A stretch of 64,000 nt of DNA from Lysobacteraceae bacterium (GCA_003241895.1 QBLY01000006.1:89250-153249); one strand, 5' to 3'; shown: positions 29,923 to 39,726, numbered from the stretch's first letter. Notes: generated from the sequence alone by a model not told the origin. Made by a program: numbers and translations.

Positions 29923-31740
29923 ATGTACCAAACCATTCACAAGACCGCGCTCTGCGCGGCCATATCGCTTTGCCTGTCGCCGGCCGTCCTGGCCAGCGAC
30001 GCCAAGACCCTCGATCCGGTGCAGGTCACCGCGACACGCGTCGAGCGGCCGCTGGACGAGGCGCTGGCCTCGGTCACCGTGATCAGCCGGGCCGACATCG
30101 AAGCAAGCCAGGCACCCGACCTGCTCGACCTGCTGGGTCGCCAGGTGGGCGTGGATATCGCCCGAACCGGCGGCCCGGGCAGCGGCAGCGCGGTGTTCCT
30201 GCGCGGCGGCAACTCCAACCACAGCCTCGTGCTGGTGGACGGCATCCGCGTCACGTCCACCGGCCAGGGCGTGTTCGACTTCGCGCACCTGCCGCTGGAG
30301 CAGATCGAGCGGATCGAGATCGTGCGCGGGCCGCGGGCGGCGTTCTGGGGCTCGGACGCCATCGGCGGCGTGATCCATGTCTTCACCCGCGACCCGTCCC
30401 AGGCCTCGGTGCGTTTGCTGGCCGGCAGCTACGGCCGGGCCGGCGCCAGCGCGGGCGCCGGCTTCGGCGACCAGGACAGCGGCATCGGCATCACCGCCGG
30501 ATACCAGCGCCTGGGCGGCTTCTCGGCCACCAATCCCAGGTCCACGTTCTCCTACGACCCGGACGACGACGGCTACCGCAACCGCAATCTCAGCGTGCGC
30601 GGCCGGGCCGCCTTGGGCAGCCAGCGGCTGGCGTTCAGCGCGATCAGCACCGACGCCGACGTCGAGTTCGACCGGGGCACCACGCAGGCCCGCAACACGT
30701 CGGCCGGCGTCACCCTGGGCGGCGAACTGCGGCCGGGCTGGAGCCACCTGCTGACCCTGGGGCACGCACGAGAAGACCTGGACACCGCCAGCAGCTTCAG
30801 CAACCAGTTCCAGAGCCGTCGCACCAGCATGGACTGGCTCAACAGCCTGGACACGGGGACGGACGCCAGCTTGAGCTTCGGCCTGAACTGGCAGCGTGAG
30901 AACGGCGCCTCGCAGAACGTGTTCAACGGCGCCCTGTTCGACCAGCAGCGCACCAGCAAAGCGGCTTTCCTGGCTTGGGGTGGGCGCTTGGGCGCGCACG
31001 TGCTTGACGTGTCGGCGCGCCACGACGACAGCGACCAGTACGGCGCCGCCACCTCGGGCAATGCCGGCTGGGGCTGGAGTTTCAGCGACCGGGCGCGGCT
31101 TCGCCTGTCCTGGGGCGAGGGCTTCCGGGCGCCCAATTTCAACGAGCTTTTCTACCCTGACACCGGCTTTGGCTTCGCCGGCAACCCCGGCCTTCGGCCC
31201 GAGTCGTCGCGCACCTGGGAGGGCGGCCTTGAATTCGAGCCCGCGACGGGCCAGCGGCTGGGCCTGTCGGTTTACCGGTCGCAGGCACGCGACCTGATCG
31301 CCTTTGCCGCCCCGCTTACCAACAACGCCATCAACATCAACCGTGCCGAGTTGGAGGGGGTGGAGCTGGAATACCGCTTCCAGCGCGACGGCTGGACCGC
31401 CGGCGGCAACCTGGCCTGGCAGGACGCGGTGGACGCCGGCACCGGCAACGCCCTGCTGCGACGGGCCAAGCGCAAGGCGCACGTGGACCTTGGCTACCGG
31501 TTCGCGGGCGGCATGGAGCTGGCATTGGACGGCGACCACGTCTCGGCGCGGCCCGATTTCGGCGCCAACCTGGACGCCTACTCTTTGGTGCACCTGCGCC
31601 TGGCCCTGCCGTTGGGGCCCGCCTGGCGCCTCGAGGCCCGGCTCGAAAACCTCACCAACCGGGACTACGCAATGGTGAGCGGCTATAACACTCCGGGCCG
31701 AAGCGGCGTGCTCAGCCTGGTCTGGAACGACAAACGCTGA
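29923..31740 (+). CDS. btuB: TonB-dependent vitamin B12 receptor BtuB
   Basis: A 605-residue outer-membrane receptor. A signal peptide (cleavage after VLAS, ~residue 26) is followed by the TonB box LDPVQVTAT, a plug domain (VFLRGGNSNHSLVLVDGIRV; IERIEIVRGPRAAFWGSDAIGG), and a 22-strand barrel ending in the typical aromatic segment SGVLSLVWNDKR. An AGGAGG site lies 6 bases before the ATG. The upstream cobalamin riboswitch strongly supports cobalamin or a relative as the ligand. No BtuCDF or cobalamin synthesis gene is next to it. The leader also contains a 9-C tract (29868-29876). Confidence 0.95.
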   Translation: MYQTIHKTALCAAISLCLSPAVLASDAKTLDPVQVTATRVERPLDEALASVTVISRADIEASQAPDLLDLLGRQVGVDIARTGGPGSGSAVFLRGGNSNHSLVLVDGIRVTSTGQGVFDFAHLPLEQIERIEIVRGPRAAFWGSDAIGGVIHVFTRDPSQASVRLLAGSYGRAGASAGAGFGDQDSGIGITAGYQRLGGFSATNPRSTFSYDPDDDGYRNRNLSVRGRAALGSQRLAFSAISTDADVEFDRGTTQARNTSAGVTLGGELRPGWSHLLTLGHAREDLDTASSFSNQFQSRRTSMDWLNSLDTGTDASLSFGLNWQRENGASQNVFNGALFDQQRTSKAAFLAWGGRLGAHVLDVSARHDDSDQYGAATSGNAGWGWSFSDRARLRLSWGEGFRAPNFNELFYPDTGFGFAGNPGLRPESSRTWEGGLEFEPATGQRLGLSVYRSQARDLIAFAAPLTNNAININRAELEGVELEYRFQRDGWTAGGNLAWQDAVDAGTGNALLRRAKRKAHVDLGYRFAGGMELALDGDHVSARPDFGANLDAYSLVHLRLALPLGPAWRLEARLENLTNRDYAMVSGYNTPGRSGVLSLVWNDKR

Positions 31741-31752
31741 CCGCACCGGACA

Positions 31753-31776
31753 GTCGCCCACCCCCGGGTGGGCGAC
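31753..31776. terminator. Hairpin after btuB
   Basis: A perfect 10-bp stem GTCGCCCACC / GGTGGGCGAC with a CCCG loop begins 12 bases after the btuB stop. It lacks a U-run, so it may terminate weakly or stabilise the mRNA 3' end. Confidence 0.5.
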
Positions 31777-31847
31777 CCTCCCCAGCCTATGCACGGGGGC
31801 ATGGCTGCGCCTAGAATCCGGCAAGCAATTCATCTACGGAGCGCAGA

Positions 31848-34283
31848 ATGTCCCTATCGGGCACATCTCCGCACGCGTCCGCACCGACGCTGGCGTCACG
31901 GGCTTTGCCCGATCGGGTTCGCATCCTGCTGGGCGGGATCCTTGAGTATTCGTCGGATGAAATGGAACGCACCCTGGTAGCAATGCTTAACGAGTTTGAG
32001 CAGCAGCTGTTCAAGTACGCCGAACAGGCACGCAGCAACATGGTGCAGATCCGCTGGCTGGAAGCGCAGCGCCTGGTCAAGCGCACCCGGCCGGATGTGG
32101 TGCCCAGGTTCCTGATTGCGCTGGAAGCCGAGCTGGCCTGCATCAAGGACCCGCCGGGCGCCAAGACCACCGCCAAGGACTTCCGCAACGCCCGCGGCGA
32201 ACTGTCCCTGGTGGAACCGCTCGACATGGACGAAAGCACGGTGCTGGCCGAAATCGCCAGCCGGGCCGAAGTCCGCAACAGCCTGCCGCTGTACCTGCTG
32301 GGCCAGCGCTTCGGCGTCGTGGCGGGCAAACCGGGGTTCGACTCCGAGAGCCTGCCCATCGGCCCGCAGGCGCTGTGCCGCATGATCCGCCAGTCCTGCG
32401 AGTGCCTCGAGCTGAGCGGCGAGCACCGCGTGCTGCTGTTCCGCACTTTCGAGCGGCACCTGATGCCGCTGTACGGCACCTTCATCGAATCCATCAATAC
32501 CTACCTGTCACGCAACGGCGTGCTGCCCAACCTGCACTACGTGCCGGTGCGCCCGCGCGCGCCGTCACCCGCCCTGGTCCCTGCCGAACGGCGCCCGAAG
32601 CCGGCCGACGCCGCCGCGCGCGTCCCGCCGCCGGCACCCGCGGGTCCGGGCACCGGCGGTGGCCAGGCCGCTGCGAAACCCGGCAGCGGTGGCGCCGGCC
32701 CGGCAGGCAGCGATCAGGTCGGGATGCCCGGCGGCATGGCGGGCAGGAGGGCCGGCGACACCTCGGCCAGCCCAGCGGCCGGCAAACTCGCCGGCGGCGG
32801 TGGCCAGGACGGCGGCACCTCGGATGACGCGTTCCAGCAGATGCGCCACCTGCTTGCCGGGCGACGTCAGCTGCTGGGCAAGCTGGTGGGTGGCCGGGGC
32901 ACCCCCGCCATCCAGGGCGCCACCGAACAGGTCAGCACCCAGCAGGTGCAGGACGTCCTGGGCAAGCTGCAGCACAAATCCAGCACCACCGTGATGGTGA
33001 ACGGCAAGCCCACCCAGCGCACCATCACCCACCTCAAGCAGGACATGCTGGCGCAGCTCAGGCAGAGCACGTCGGAAGGCAAGCCACCGGCGCTGGCGGA
33101 AGAAGACGGCGACGCCATCGACCTGGTCGGCATGCTGTTCGACCACATCATGAAGGACGTGCGGCCCAACAGCCCCGCGTCGGCCCTGCTGGCCAAGCTG
33201 CAGGTGCCGCTGCTGCGCGTGGCCATCCAGGACAAGGATTTCTTCACCCGCCAGCAGCACCCGGCGCGGCAGATGCTCAACACCATCGCCGAAACCGGGG
33301 CCTACTGGCTGAGCGAAGAGGATGCCGACCAACAGCTGGTGGGCAAGATGCAGTCGGTGGTGGACCGCACCGTCCGCGACTTCGACGGCGACCTGGGCCT
33401 GTTCAACAACCTGCTCGAGGACCTCAGCGGCCACCTGCAGACCGTCACGCGCAAGGCCGAGGTGGCCGAGAAGCGCCACGTGGAAGCGGCGCGCGGCAAG
33501 GAGAAGCTGGCCATGGCGCGCGAGCGCGCCGCGTCCGTGGTGGAAGGCCTGCTCAAGAAACAAAACCTGCCGCGATTCACCCATACCCTGCTCAGCCAGG
33601 CCTGGACCGACGTGATGGCGCTGACGTCGCTTCGCCAAGGCGAGGATTCCGAAGCCTGGAAACAGCAGCTGGCCATCGCCGAGCGCCTGATCTCGGTGGC
33701 CAAGAACCCGGCCGGAACCAACTCGCTCGCCAGCGAAGAAGCCCAGGGCCTGCGCACCGAAATCCAGTCCTCGCTCACCCAGGTCGGTTACCACGCCGAG
33801 GAGGCCAGTGCGATCTCGCAACGGCTGGTCGACCCCCAGGCCGGCGCCGACGACGACTCCACCGCCAGCCGCACCGAACTCACCATGCGCCTCAAGGCCC
33901 GCGCCCGCCTGGGCGAGGACCTGGAGCAGGCCAAGAAAAGCAAGAAGTCCACGCTCACTGCCGAGGAGCAGATGCGCGTGACCCAGATCCGCCAGCTTCC
34001 CTTCGGCACCTGGTTCGAGTTCAAGCTCAACCAACAGGGCGAGAAGGTGCGCCGCCGCATGTCCTGGTTCTCCCCGATCACCGGCCAGGTGCTGTTCGTG
34101 AACCATCGCGGCCAGAAGGTCGGCGATCACACGCTTGAGGGCCTTGCCAGGGCCATGATCCAGGGCCAGGTAAGCCTGATCGAGGAAGAAAAGGGAACGC
34201 TGATCGACCGCGCCTGGAACACCGTCATGAGCGCGCTGCGCTCCTTTGCCGGCCAGGCCCCTGCCGAGGCCCCTGCCCGATGA
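31848..34283 (+). CDS. DUF1631 domain-containing protein
   Basis: An 811-residue cytoplasmic protein of the DUF1631 family, found in Xanthomonadales and other proteobacteria and sometimes mislabelled thymidine phosphorylase. The N-terminal helical domain (EYSSDEMERTLVAMLNEFEQQLFKYAEQARSN) is followed by a Pro/Gly/Ala-rich linker (~230-320), a long helical middle, and a C-terminal block LPFGTWFEFKLNQQGEKVRRRMSWFSPITG, which resembles a degenerate PilZ-like beta-barrel. Function unknown; the downstream PilZ gene overlaps by 4 bases, so cyclic di-GMP signalling is a reasonable guess. A GGAG site precedes the ATG. Confidence 0.88.
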   Translation: MSLSGTSPHASAPTLASRALPDRVRILLGGILEYSSDEMERTLVAMLNEFEQQLFKYAEQARSNMVQIRWLEAQRLVKRTRPDVVPRFLIALEAELACIKDPPGAKTTAKDFRNARGELSLVEPLDMDESTVLAEIASRAEVRNSLPLYLLGQRFGVVAGKPGFDSESLPIGPQALCRMIRQSCECLELSGEHRVLLFRTFERHLMPLYGTFIESINTYLSRNGVLPNLHYVPVRPRAPSPALVPAERRPKPADAAARVPPPAPAGPGTGGGQAAAKPGSGGAGPAGSDQVGMPGGMAGRRAGDTSASPAAGKLAGGGGQDGGTSDDAFQQMRHLLAGRRQLLGKLVGGRGTPAIQGATEQVSTQQVQDVLGKLQHKSSTTVMVNGKPTQRTITHLKQDMLAQLRQSTSEGKPPALAEEDGDAIDLVGMLFDHIMKDVRPNSPASALLAKLQVPLLRVAIQDKDFFTRQQHPARQMLNTIAETGAYWLSEEDADQQLVGKMQSVVDRTVRDFDGDLGLFNNLLEDLSGHLQTVTRKAEVAEKRHVEAARGKEKLAMARERAASVVEGLLKKQNLPRFTHTLLSQAWTDVMALTSLRQGEDSEAWKQQLAIAERLISVAKNPAGTNSLASEEAQGLRTEIQSSLTQVGYHAEEASAISQRLVDPQAGADDDSTASRTELTMRLKARARLGEDLEQAKKSKKSTLTAEEQMRVTQIRQLPFGTWFEFKLNQQGEKVRRRMSWFSPITGQVLFVNHRGQKVGDHTLEGLARAMIQGQVSLIEEEKGTLIDRAWNTVMSALRSFAGQAPAEAPAR

Positions 34284-34624
34284 ACGAATACCGTCGCGCC
34301 AAGCGCCGCAAGGTCGGCAATATCGACGTGGTGGACACCATGACCAGCCGGGTCATCGGCCAGCTGAGCAATCTATCGGAGACGGGCATGCTGCTGATCC
34401 TGGGCGAGCCGGTGATCAGCGATGCGCTTTTCCAGCTGCGTTTCACCCTTACCGAAGGCAACGGCAACAGCCGCAGCCTGGATGTGGGCGCCCACGAACT
34501 GTGGTCGGATGAGGCCGCCGCGCCGGGCCAGGCCTGGACCGGCTTCCGCTTCATCGACGTGGGCCCGGAAGACGTTGCCTTCATCCGTGAGTGGGTGGAT
34601 GCGCCAGGCAGTCAGTACGTCTGA
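34280..34624 (+). CDS. PilZ domain protein
   Basis: A 114-residue single PilZ domain. It has the two cyclic di-GMP-binding elements: an Arg-rich start YRRAKRRK (RxxxR type) and NLSETGM, matching (D/N)xSxxG. It is therefore probably a genuine binder rather than a PilZ-like degenerate. It overlaps the DUF1631 gene by 4 bases (ATGA) and the ApbE gene by 26 bases. Its effector target is unknown; type IV pilus genes are in the same window but 20 kb away. Confidence 0.88.
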   Translation: MNEYRRAKRRKVGNIDVVDTMTSRVIGQLSNLSETGMLLILGEPVISDALFQLRFTLTEGNGNSRSLDVGAHELWSDEAAAPGQAWTGFRFIDVGPEDVAFIREWVDAPGSQYV

Positions 34625-35684
34625 GGCCTGGCCCCGCGGGATCATCGCCGCCGGCCTGTGCCTGACGCTGGCGGCGTGTTCGCGCGGCCCGGCGCCGCGC
34701 ATTGAGGAATTCCACATCTTCGGCTCCCTGGCCGAAGTCGAGATCCGCGGCGCACCGCCCGAGCAGGCGCAGGCCGCGATGGCCGACGTGTCGGCGCTGC
34801 TGGTCCGGCGCGAAGGCGAATGGCATGCGTGGCAGGACTCCGACGTCACCCGCATCAATGCCGCGTTCAAGGCCGGCCTGGCCGCACCGGCGCCAGCGTC
34901 GGTCATCGACCTGGTCGAGCGCTCCAAGCCACTGAGCGAGGCGAGCGAAGGCTTGTTCGACCCCGCCGTGGGCGGCCTGGTCGCTGCCTGGGGTTTCCAC
35001 ACGTCCACCTACCCGGTGCTGACGCCCCCGCCCAGCAAAGACACCCTGGAACAGTGGCGCAGGCAGCGCCCACACATCGCCGACGTGCAGGTGCGCGGCG
35101 ACCAACTGAAAAGCGACAACCCACGGGTGCAGCTGGACTTCGGCGCCATCGCGGAAGGCGCTGCGACGCGGGAGATCCTGGCCTTGCTGGCCGGGCACGG
35201 CGTCCAACATGCGTTGGTCACCTTGGGCGGTGACGTCGTGGCCTTGGGCGACGGCGACGGCAAGCCCTGGCAGGTGGCGCTGCGCGATCCGTTCGGAGGC
35301 ATCCTGGGCGGCGTGGCGCTGAACGGCGGCGAAGCACTGTTCAGCACCGGCAACTACAGCAAGTTCCGCGACTCGCCCTCGGGCACGCGCTGGTCGCACA
35401 TCCTCGATCCGCGAACGGGCCATCCCGCCCGCGGCGCCGCGGCGGTGGTGGTGCTGCACACCGACCCGATGCTGGCCGATTCGGGGGCGACGGCGCTGTT
35501 CGTCGCCGGCCCCGCCGGCTTCGAGCGGCTGGTGCGGCGCATGGGGCTGGCCTGCGCGATGATGGTCACCGAGGAAAACGAGATGCTGGTCACCTTGGCC
35601 ATGCGCAAGCGGCTGGAGCTGCTGCGCGAACCGGTGCCGCTGGGCCAGCCGCTTGACCTGGGGCCCGGCTGCGTCCTGCCCTAG
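34599..35684 (+). CDS. apbE: ApbE-type FAD:protein FMN transferase lipoprotein
   Basis: A 361-residue lipoprotein that would attach FMN covalently to Ser/Thr residues of exported flavoproteins such as Rnf/Nqr subunits. The lipobox is LTLAACSRG (Cys ~27). FGSLAEVEIRG, FDPAVGGLVAAWGF, DFGAIAEGAAT (canonical D-GxxAKG loop with Lys replaced by Glu), TLGGDVVALG and HILDPRTGHPA are seen. The ATG at 34599 lies inside the PilZ gene in another frame. The stop overlaps the convergent GGDEF/EAL gene stop by 4 bases (CTAG). Confidence 0.88.
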   Translation: MRQAVSTSEAWPRGIIAAGLCLTLAACSRGPAPRIEEFHIFGSLAEVEIRGAPPEQAQAAMADVSALLVRREGEWHAWQDSDVTRINAAFKAGLAAPAPASVIDLVERSKPLSEASEGLFDPAVGGLVAAWGFHTSTYPVLTPPPSKDTLEQWRRQRPHIADVQVRGDQLKSDNPRVQLDFGAIAEGAATREILALLAGHGVQHALVTLGGDVVALGDGDGKPWQVALRDPFGGILGGVALNGGEALFSTGNYSKFRDSPSGTRWSHILDPRTGHPARGAAAVVVLHTDPMLADSGATALFVAGPAGFERLVRRMGLACAMMVTEENEMLVTLAMRKRLELLREPVPLGQPLDLGPGCVLP

Positions 35685-38341
35685 GCCTTGGGCGGATTCC
35701 GGAAGCAAAGCGCCGCCTCGGGACGGTGGATGGCGAAACCCTGCGCGTAGTCGACGCTCAGGCCACGCAGCAGGTCGCGCGCCCGATCGTCGGCCACCCA
35801 TTCGGCGACCACCTTGAGCCCCAGCTGGTGGCCGATGTCGGTCACCGCGCGGACAATCGAGTAGCTGACCGGATCGGTTTCGATGTTGCGGATGAAGCTA
35901 CCGTCGATCTTGATGAAGTCCACCGGCAGGTTCTTGAGGTAGCCGAAAGAGGCCATGCCCGAACCGAAGTCGTCGAGCGAGAACTTGCAGCCGGCGCTGC
36001 GCAGGCGCTGCATGAACTCCACCGCGCGGGTGATGCTGCTCATGGCGGCGGTTTCGGTGATCTCGAAACAAATGCGCTGCGGCGCAACGCCATGGTGCTC
36101 GAGCCGCTGCAGCACGAAGTCGGCGAAGGTCTCGTCCTCGAACGTGGGGCCCGACAGGTTGATGGCGCACAGCGTCACCGGATTGCCCGAGGGATGCAGC
36201 GCGTTGAAGTTGGCCAGCGTGGTGTCCACCACCCAACGATCGAGCTGCGGCATCAGGCCGAAACGCTCGGCCGCCGGGATGAACGCGCCGGGCGGAATGA
36301 TCGCGCCATTGTCGTCGCGCAAGCGCACCAGCATTTCCACGTGTAAGCCGGCAGAGTCATCGCCGTCCCATAGCGGCGCCAGCTCCTGGAAATGCAGCAC
36401 GAAGCGGCCGTCGGCCAGGGCCTGGCGGATGCGTCCGACCCACTCCATCTCGCTGCGGCGCTGGGTGGTGGTGGCGTCACTTTCAGAGAACAGGTGTACG
36501 CGGTTGCGGCCGCGTTCCTTGGCCATGTAGCAGGCCGTGTCGGCATAGGCCATCAGCGCGCGCTGGCTCAGGCCCGGACCCGTCAGCATCACCACGCCGA
36601 TGCTGGCGCTGACGGTGTAGTTGCGCTGTTCCCAACCGAACACATAGCCGTCGATGTCCTGCCTTACGGTTTCGGCCAGGGCCAGCGCCTGCGCCTCGTC
36701 GGTTTTTTCGACCAGGATCGCGAACTCGTCGCCACCCAGCCTGGCCACAAGGGCCTGTTCCGGCAGGATCCCGGCGAACAGCGACGCCAACTGCGCCAGC
36801 AGCTGGTCGCCCGCGACGTGACCGGACGTGTTGTTGATCAGCTTGAACTGGTCAAGGTCCATGTAAAGCAGCGCACCCGTCGGCGCGCCGGCGTCCTGGG
36901 CGGCAATGGCGGCACTGAGCCGGCGTTCGAACTCCCGACGGTTGTACAGGGAAGTGAGCGAATCGTGGCTTGCCTGGTAGCTCAGCTCCTCGCTGAGCAC
37001 GCGCAGCTCGGTGATGTCGGTGGCCACGGCCAGCAGGTGCGGCTGTTCGCCCAGCATGATGCGCGACACTGAAAGCGTGGCCCAGAACGAGTCATGCCCC
37101 GGCACCTGCAGCCGCGCCGATTCATTGAGCAGGGCGCCCAAGCCCTGGCTGGCTGCGGCGATGCGCGCCCGCAGCCCGGCGTCTTCGACCAGATCGCCCA
37201 GCCGGAACTGCGACACGTCGTCGCCGATCGACAGCCGGTCGCGGCAGGCCTGGTTGGCGTAGACCAGGCGGCCGTCATCCTCGCGCGCCAGCATCACCAG
37301 CGCCGGCAGCAGTTCGTTGAGCACGCGGAAGCGCTCCTCGCTCTGTCGGTACTGGCCAGCCATGTCGTGGGCCAGCGTCAGTGCGCGCGCGCGGGTGCCG
37401 GCGACCGACCAGGCCAGCATGGCCAGCAGCCCACTGGCCAGCAGGCCGATGCCGAAGGTAAGCCAAGGCATCGCCGAGGCATTGCCCGCCAATGTCCTCG
37501 CCTGGGCCTGCAGGCGCCATGTGCGCCCGCCGTAGCGGACGTCGCGCTCGAACAGCGGCGCGTCCATGGCGGTCATGGTGGCGTCACCGCTGCCGTAAAG
37601 CACGCGATCCCCACCGTCGGTGATGTCCAGCACGCGCAGGTCGAAGCGCTCCAGGGCTTCGGAAGGCAGCGCGTCCTCGATCAAAGTGGCGACCCTGAAC
37701 GAGGCCGCCAGCGTACCGGTCTCCCTGGCGCGCCGCTCCGCCAGGCTGGCCGGCGACGCACCGCTGGCAAACACCGGCAGCCGGATGGTGATGCCATCGT
37801 TGCGTCCCGGCATGCCCTTGCGCTGGACCAGTTGGAACGCCGCCGACATCACCGGCCTGTCGGCGTCGCGTGAAAAACGCGCGGCCTCCAGGTTGGCCGG
37901 CTGCGTGCTGATGTCCAGGCCCACCACTTGGCGGTTGCCCGGCAAGGGCGCCACGAGGCGGGTGACATAGCGTTGCCTGCCGGTTTGATCGTCGGTGCGC
38001 AGCGCCGCGTAAGTGATGGCCTGCAGGCTGGGGAACTGCTCACGCGGCCGGAGGTTGGCGTACATGGCGTCGAACTCATCGGCCGTCACGTCGTCCGACG
38101 ACAGGAACAGAGCCTGCACCGATCGCACCAGCAGGCCGCAGGTATTGAGCTTGGCGTCAACGGCTTCGAAACTGCCCGCTGCCAGCCGATCCAGCTGCAG
38201 GTGCTCGGCGCGAGCCAGCGACTGGTAGTGCACGGACGCGGCCAGGCCGCTCAATGCGATGCCCACGACCAGCGCGCCCAGGCTCCACAGCCAGGCGGGC
38301 TGCCCGAGGAAGCCCCCGTCCTTGCGCCGCTTTTCCAACAC
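35681..38341 (-). CDS. CHASE-PAS-GGDEF-EAL membrane cyclic di-GMP enzyme
   Basis: A protein of about 886 residues. Two helices (LWSLGALVVGIALSGLAA; WLTFGIGLLASGLLAMLAW) flank a periplasmic CHASE-type sensor. A PAS domain follows (RFRVLNELLPALVML). GGDEF is intact (ARLGGDEFAIL) but no RxxD inhibitory site precedes it. In the EAL domain the signature reads EML instead of EAL, while the catalytic Glu, Asn, DDFGSG, KIDGSF and AEWV Glu are kept, so it may have either or both activities. The start is uncertain: the frame opens to 38455, overlapping pepQ's divergent start; GTG 38341 or TTG 38338 follow an AGGAG site. Confidence 0.85.
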   Translation of the reverse strand: MLEKRRKDGGFLGQPAWLWSLGALVVGIALSGLAASVHYQSLARAEHLQLDRLAAGSFEAVDAKLNTCGLLVRSVQALFLSSDDVTADEFDAMYANLRPREQFPSLQAITYAALRTDDQTGRQRYVTRLVAPLPGNRQVVGLDISTQPANLEAARFSRDADRPVMSAAFQLVQRKGMPGRNDGITIRLPVFASGASPASLAERRARETGTLAASFRVATLIEDALPSEALERFDLRVLDITDGGDRVLYGSGDATMTAMDAPLFERDVRYGGRTWRLQAQARTLAGNASAMPWLTFGIGLLASGLLAMLAWSVAGTRARALTLAHDMAGQYRQSEERFRVLNELLPALVMLAREDDGRLVYANQACRDRLSIGDDVSQFRLGDLVEDAGLRARIAAASQGLGALLNESARLQVPGHDSFWATLSVSRIMLGEQPHLLAVATDITELRVLSEELSYQASHDSLTSLYNRREFERRLSAAIAAQDAGAPTGALLYMDLDQFKLINNTSGHVAGDQLLAQLASLFAGILPEQALVARLGGDEFAILVEKTDEAQALALAETVRQDIDGYVFGWEQRNYTVSASIGVVMLTGPGLSQRALMAYADTACYMAKERGRNRVHLFSESDATTTQRRSEMEWVGRIRQALADGRFVLHFQELAPLWDGDDSAGLHVEMLVRLRDDNGAIIPPGAFIPAAERFGLMPQLDRWVVDTTLANFNALHPSGNPVTLCAINLSGPTFEDETFADFVLQRLEHHGVAPQRICFEITETAAMSSITRAVEFMQRLRSAGCKFSLDDFGSGMASFGYLKNLPVDFIKIDGSFIRNIETDPVSYSIVRAVTDIGHQLGLKVVAEWVADDRARDLLRGLSVDYAQGFAIHRPEAALCFRNPPKA

Positions 38342-38406
38342 CTGCTCCTGCACCCTGCCGCGCAATGCGGCAAAATAAACCCGACCTACCAACAAGGTAA
38401 CGGAAC

Positions 38407-39726
38407 ATGTCAGCCATTGCTGCCAACTCTCTATATCCCGCGCACCTGCATTCAATCAAGGCCAGGGCCGATGCCGCGTTGCAAAAACACGGCTTCGACC
38501 ACCTTCTGGTCGCGTCGGGGGTGGAAAAGCTCGAGTTCCTCGACGACCGTCCCTACCCCTTCAAGACCAACGCGCAGTTCAAGGCCTGGCTGCCGCTGAC
38601 CCACCACGCCAGCAGCTGGATCGCCTACACGCCGGGACTCAAGCCCGTGCTGGTGTATTACCAGCCCGACGACTACTGGCACGTGCCGCCGACCCAACCC
38701 GAGGGCGCCTGGGTCGAGCACTTCGACATCCGCATCATCAGTGACCCCGCCGATGCCGCCAAGCACCTGCCCACCAGCGGTCGCCGCGCCATCATCGGTG
38801 AGCCCGACGCTGCGCTGCCCGGTTTCGAGCCCAACAACCCCAAGGGCCTGTTGGACTACCTGCACTACCACCGCGGCTACAAGACGCCCTACGAGCTGGC
38901 CGTGATGCGCCTGGCCCAGCGGCGCGCGGTGCCGGGCCACCTTGCCGCGCGCGCGGCGTTCAAAGCCGGCGCGTCCGAAGCGCAGATCCATGCTGCTTAT
39001 CTGGCCGCCACCGGCCAAACCGATCTGGACCTGCCCTACAGCAACATCGTCTGCCTGAACCGGAACGGCGCCACCCTGCATTACCAGTACAAGTCCAACG
39101 ACGTGCCTTCACAGCACCGCTCGCTGCTGATCGACGCCGGCGCCGACGTGGACGGCTACGCCAGCGACATCACCCGCACCTGGGGCAACGGCGACGCCCG
39201 CTTCGAGTCGCTGGTGAACGCGGTGGAAAACGAGCAGCAGGCGCTGTGCGGCCTGGTGCGCGCCGGCACCGACTACCGCGACCTGCACCTGGAATGCCAC
39301 CTGCGCCTGGGCAACGTGCTGCGCACGCTGGAAATCGTCGACATGGACCCGGGCCAGATGCTGGACGCCGGCGTCACCTCCACGTTCTTCCCGCACGGCC
39401 TGGGCCACCCCATCGGCCTGCAGGTGCACGACGTGGCCGGTTTCACCGACGAAGACGGCACGCTGATCCCGCGCCCCGCCGGCCACCCCTACCTGCGCAT
39501 GACCCGCACGCTGGCGCCGGGCATGGTGGTCACCATCGAGCCGGGCATCTACTTCATCCCCACGCTGCTGGCCAAGCTCAAGGCCACGCCGCACGCCAAG
39601 GCCGTGAACTGGTCGAACGTGGAACACCTGCTGCCCTTCGGCGGCGTGCGCATCGAAGACGAAGTCCACTGCACCGAGGGCGCGCCCGAAAACCTCACCC
39701 GCGACGCCTTCGCCGCCCTGGCCTGA
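38407..39726 (+). CDS. pepQ: Xaa-Pro dipeptidase
   Basis: A 439-residue cytosolic prolidase of the M24 metallopeptidase family that splits X-Pro dipeptides. Metal ligands are visible in LIDAGADVDGYASDITRTW (Asp pair), FFPHGLGHPIGLQVHD (His), VVTIEPGIYF (Glu) and GVRIEDEVHCTEG (Glu). Length and the N-terminal YPAHLHSIKARADAAL fit PepQ (E. coli 443). It is divergent from the GGDEF/EAL gene. Downstream begins the unusual islet. Confidence 0.95.
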   Translation: MSAIAANSLYPAHLHSIKARADAALQKHGFDHLLVASGVEKLEFLDDRPYPFKTNAQFKAWLPLTHHASSWIAYTPGLKPVLVYYQPDDYWHVPPTQPEGAWVEHFDIRIISDPADAAKHLPTSGRRAIIGEPDAALPGFEPNNPKGLLDYLHYHRGYKTPYELAVMRLAQRRAVPGHLAARAAFKAGASEAQIHAAYLAATGQTDLDLPYSNIVCLNRNGATLHYQYKSNDVPSQHRSLLIDAGADVDGYASDITRTWGNGDARFESLVNAVENEQQALCGLVRAGTDYRDLHLECHLRLGNVLRTLEIVDMDPGQMLDAGVTSTFFPHGLGHPIGLQVHDVAGFTDEDGTLIPRPAGHPYLRMTRTLAPGMVVTIEPGIYFIPTLLAKLKATPHAKAVNWSNVEHLLPFGGVRIEDEVHCTEGAPENLTRDAFAALA

